Part shown: positions 63,153 through 64,000 of the stretch, one piece after another | How positions within the stretch are numbered: position 1 is the stretch's first letter | How the letters are laid out: every line of letters begins with the position of its first letter | Assembly: GCA_963920525.1 (NCBI GenBank) | Contig: OY986435.1 | Coordinates: 302,906,908-302,970,907, forward strand | Direction: 5' to 3' | From: Dichetophora obliterata | Taxonomy: Eukaryota > Arthropoda > Insecta > Diptera > Sciomyzidae | Length of the DNA stretch: 64,000 nucleotides | The notes under the pieces: generated by a model | Seen by the model: the letters and a program-made list of their open reading frames with translations, nothing else | Told to the model about the DNA's origin: nothing | Database searches by the model: none | Made by a program: the position numbers and the translations under genes

Positions 63153-64000
63153 ATACGCACCAACGTTAAGATTATACCTTGAATTTTGTGAATTTTTTTT
63201 ATATTGTATAAATATTAGACTGGTTTTAGGTTGAATCGGCACCAGTTTTTTTCTAGCTGTGCACTGCACAGTTTTGTGTAAAGAATTTTCTATCAATAGC
63301 AGGTATAGTTGGTAAATTGGCTAAGAGAGCTTTTACATTTTCTTAAAATATAAAATTTTTTTCAAATGATAATAACACAAATTTTTCTGATTTTTAATGT
63401 TAATCACTTTTGACTTTGAAAATGTAGTAATTAACGTAATAATTTCTTGACACACTTCAAAAACAATTTTAGCTCTATGTTTTTTAAGGCAACAAACAAA
63501 AAATTAAACACATATCTGTTACCAATTCGGAGATATGATCAATTCTGTAGAAGCATTTTCATGGTTAAAAAAATACCCAACCGTGGTTAATTGGTTAAGG
63601 CAGATCTGAGACCTTGATATAGCTGTGTTTTACGCATATAGCACTATAAGCACACAAAATCTGGTTTCTAGCATGACCGTAGCCAAAGTTATGACTCAAA
63701 AACCCTTTCATATAACTTGTATGGCGATCGAAAACTTTGAAGCTAGATTTCTCGAAACATGATTTTTACACTTAAGATGTTATTATGAAAAACCACAGAT
63801 ATATGAACAATTTTTTATTTCCAGAATTTTTATAATCAACGAAATTGCATTTATATGAAATAATTCTCCTTTAAAACGTAAAATGACAATGTAAAAAATC
63901 GAACAATAAAACACTTATTAAGTAAAAGTAAATCATTTAAAATGAGAACTTCTTAAATTGGTGAAGGAATATTCATTCTAATTCAGTCCATGTGGACTCA
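63153..64000. other. no gene seen
   Basis: AT-rich to the end of the window, no supported features. Confidence 0.4.

Overview
This 64 kb window looks like transposon-saturated, non-coding DNA from a higher fly (Diptera, probably Schizophora). It is very AT-rich, has only short broken reading frames, and carries CAA/TTG tracts. Its mobile-element set fits flies: a tRNA-derived SINE whose body ends in a 'CGTTCGGAGTCGGCATAAAA'-type motif, rosa-like and other mariners, Tc1, pogo/Tigger, several hAT groups, a piggyBac-like MITE and two or three non-LTR retrotransposon families. The species is inference. No complete host gene is visible. The host candidates are one 69-nt internal exon on the minus strand (45600-45668) and one TATA/Inr core promoter (56450-56482), so most of the window is probably intron or intergenic DNA.

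Layout. 0-9 kb: a tandem pair of tRNA-like units, a degenerate hAT (DUF4371-type) transposase, a three-level nest of foldback elements (3221-4950), a foldback/tRNA composite repeat, a 195-bp tandem duplication carrying TATA boxes, and a mariner remnant. 9-14 kb: sparse DNA, a 550-bp (TATAG)n array and a foldback. 13.9-18.3 kb: an EN/RT retrotransposon broken by a mariner derivative and the composite repeat, then a near full-length rosa-like mariner. 20-27 kb: tandem repeats, a foldback MITE, a Tc1 element with IR/DR ends, a weakly bounded TIR element and another mariner. 28.2-31.0 kb: a hAT element with a perfect 8-bp target duplication. 33.5-35.8 kb: an inverted array of ~350-bp units holding a small hAT. 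37.0-39.4 kb: a hAT element carrying a piggyBac-like MITE and a composite repeat, which itself carries a smaller hAT. 41.8-43.6 kb: a pogo/Tigger element with an intron. 44.7-49.2 kb: a 3-bp-TSD MITE, a non-LTR element nested in another, a foldback array and a 5'-truncated retrotransposon with a 14-bp duplication. 50.6-54.6 kb: the most intact and least familiar element, ~4 kb, with ~420-bp inverted termini and a four-exon gene of a conserved but uncharacterised transposase-like family. 58-64 kb: a 1.07-kb palindromic tandem array, smaller foldbacks and a MITE.

How it fits together. Almost every feature is an independent mobile insertion. Several target-site duplications restore the interrupted sequence exactly, so insertion orders can be read. 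Every protein-coding element seen is inactivated by frameshifts, stops, deletions or lost catalytic residues. The 50.6-54.6 kb element has only two visible lesions. A recurring theme is the foldback or palindromic element, of which there are more than ten in several unrelated families.
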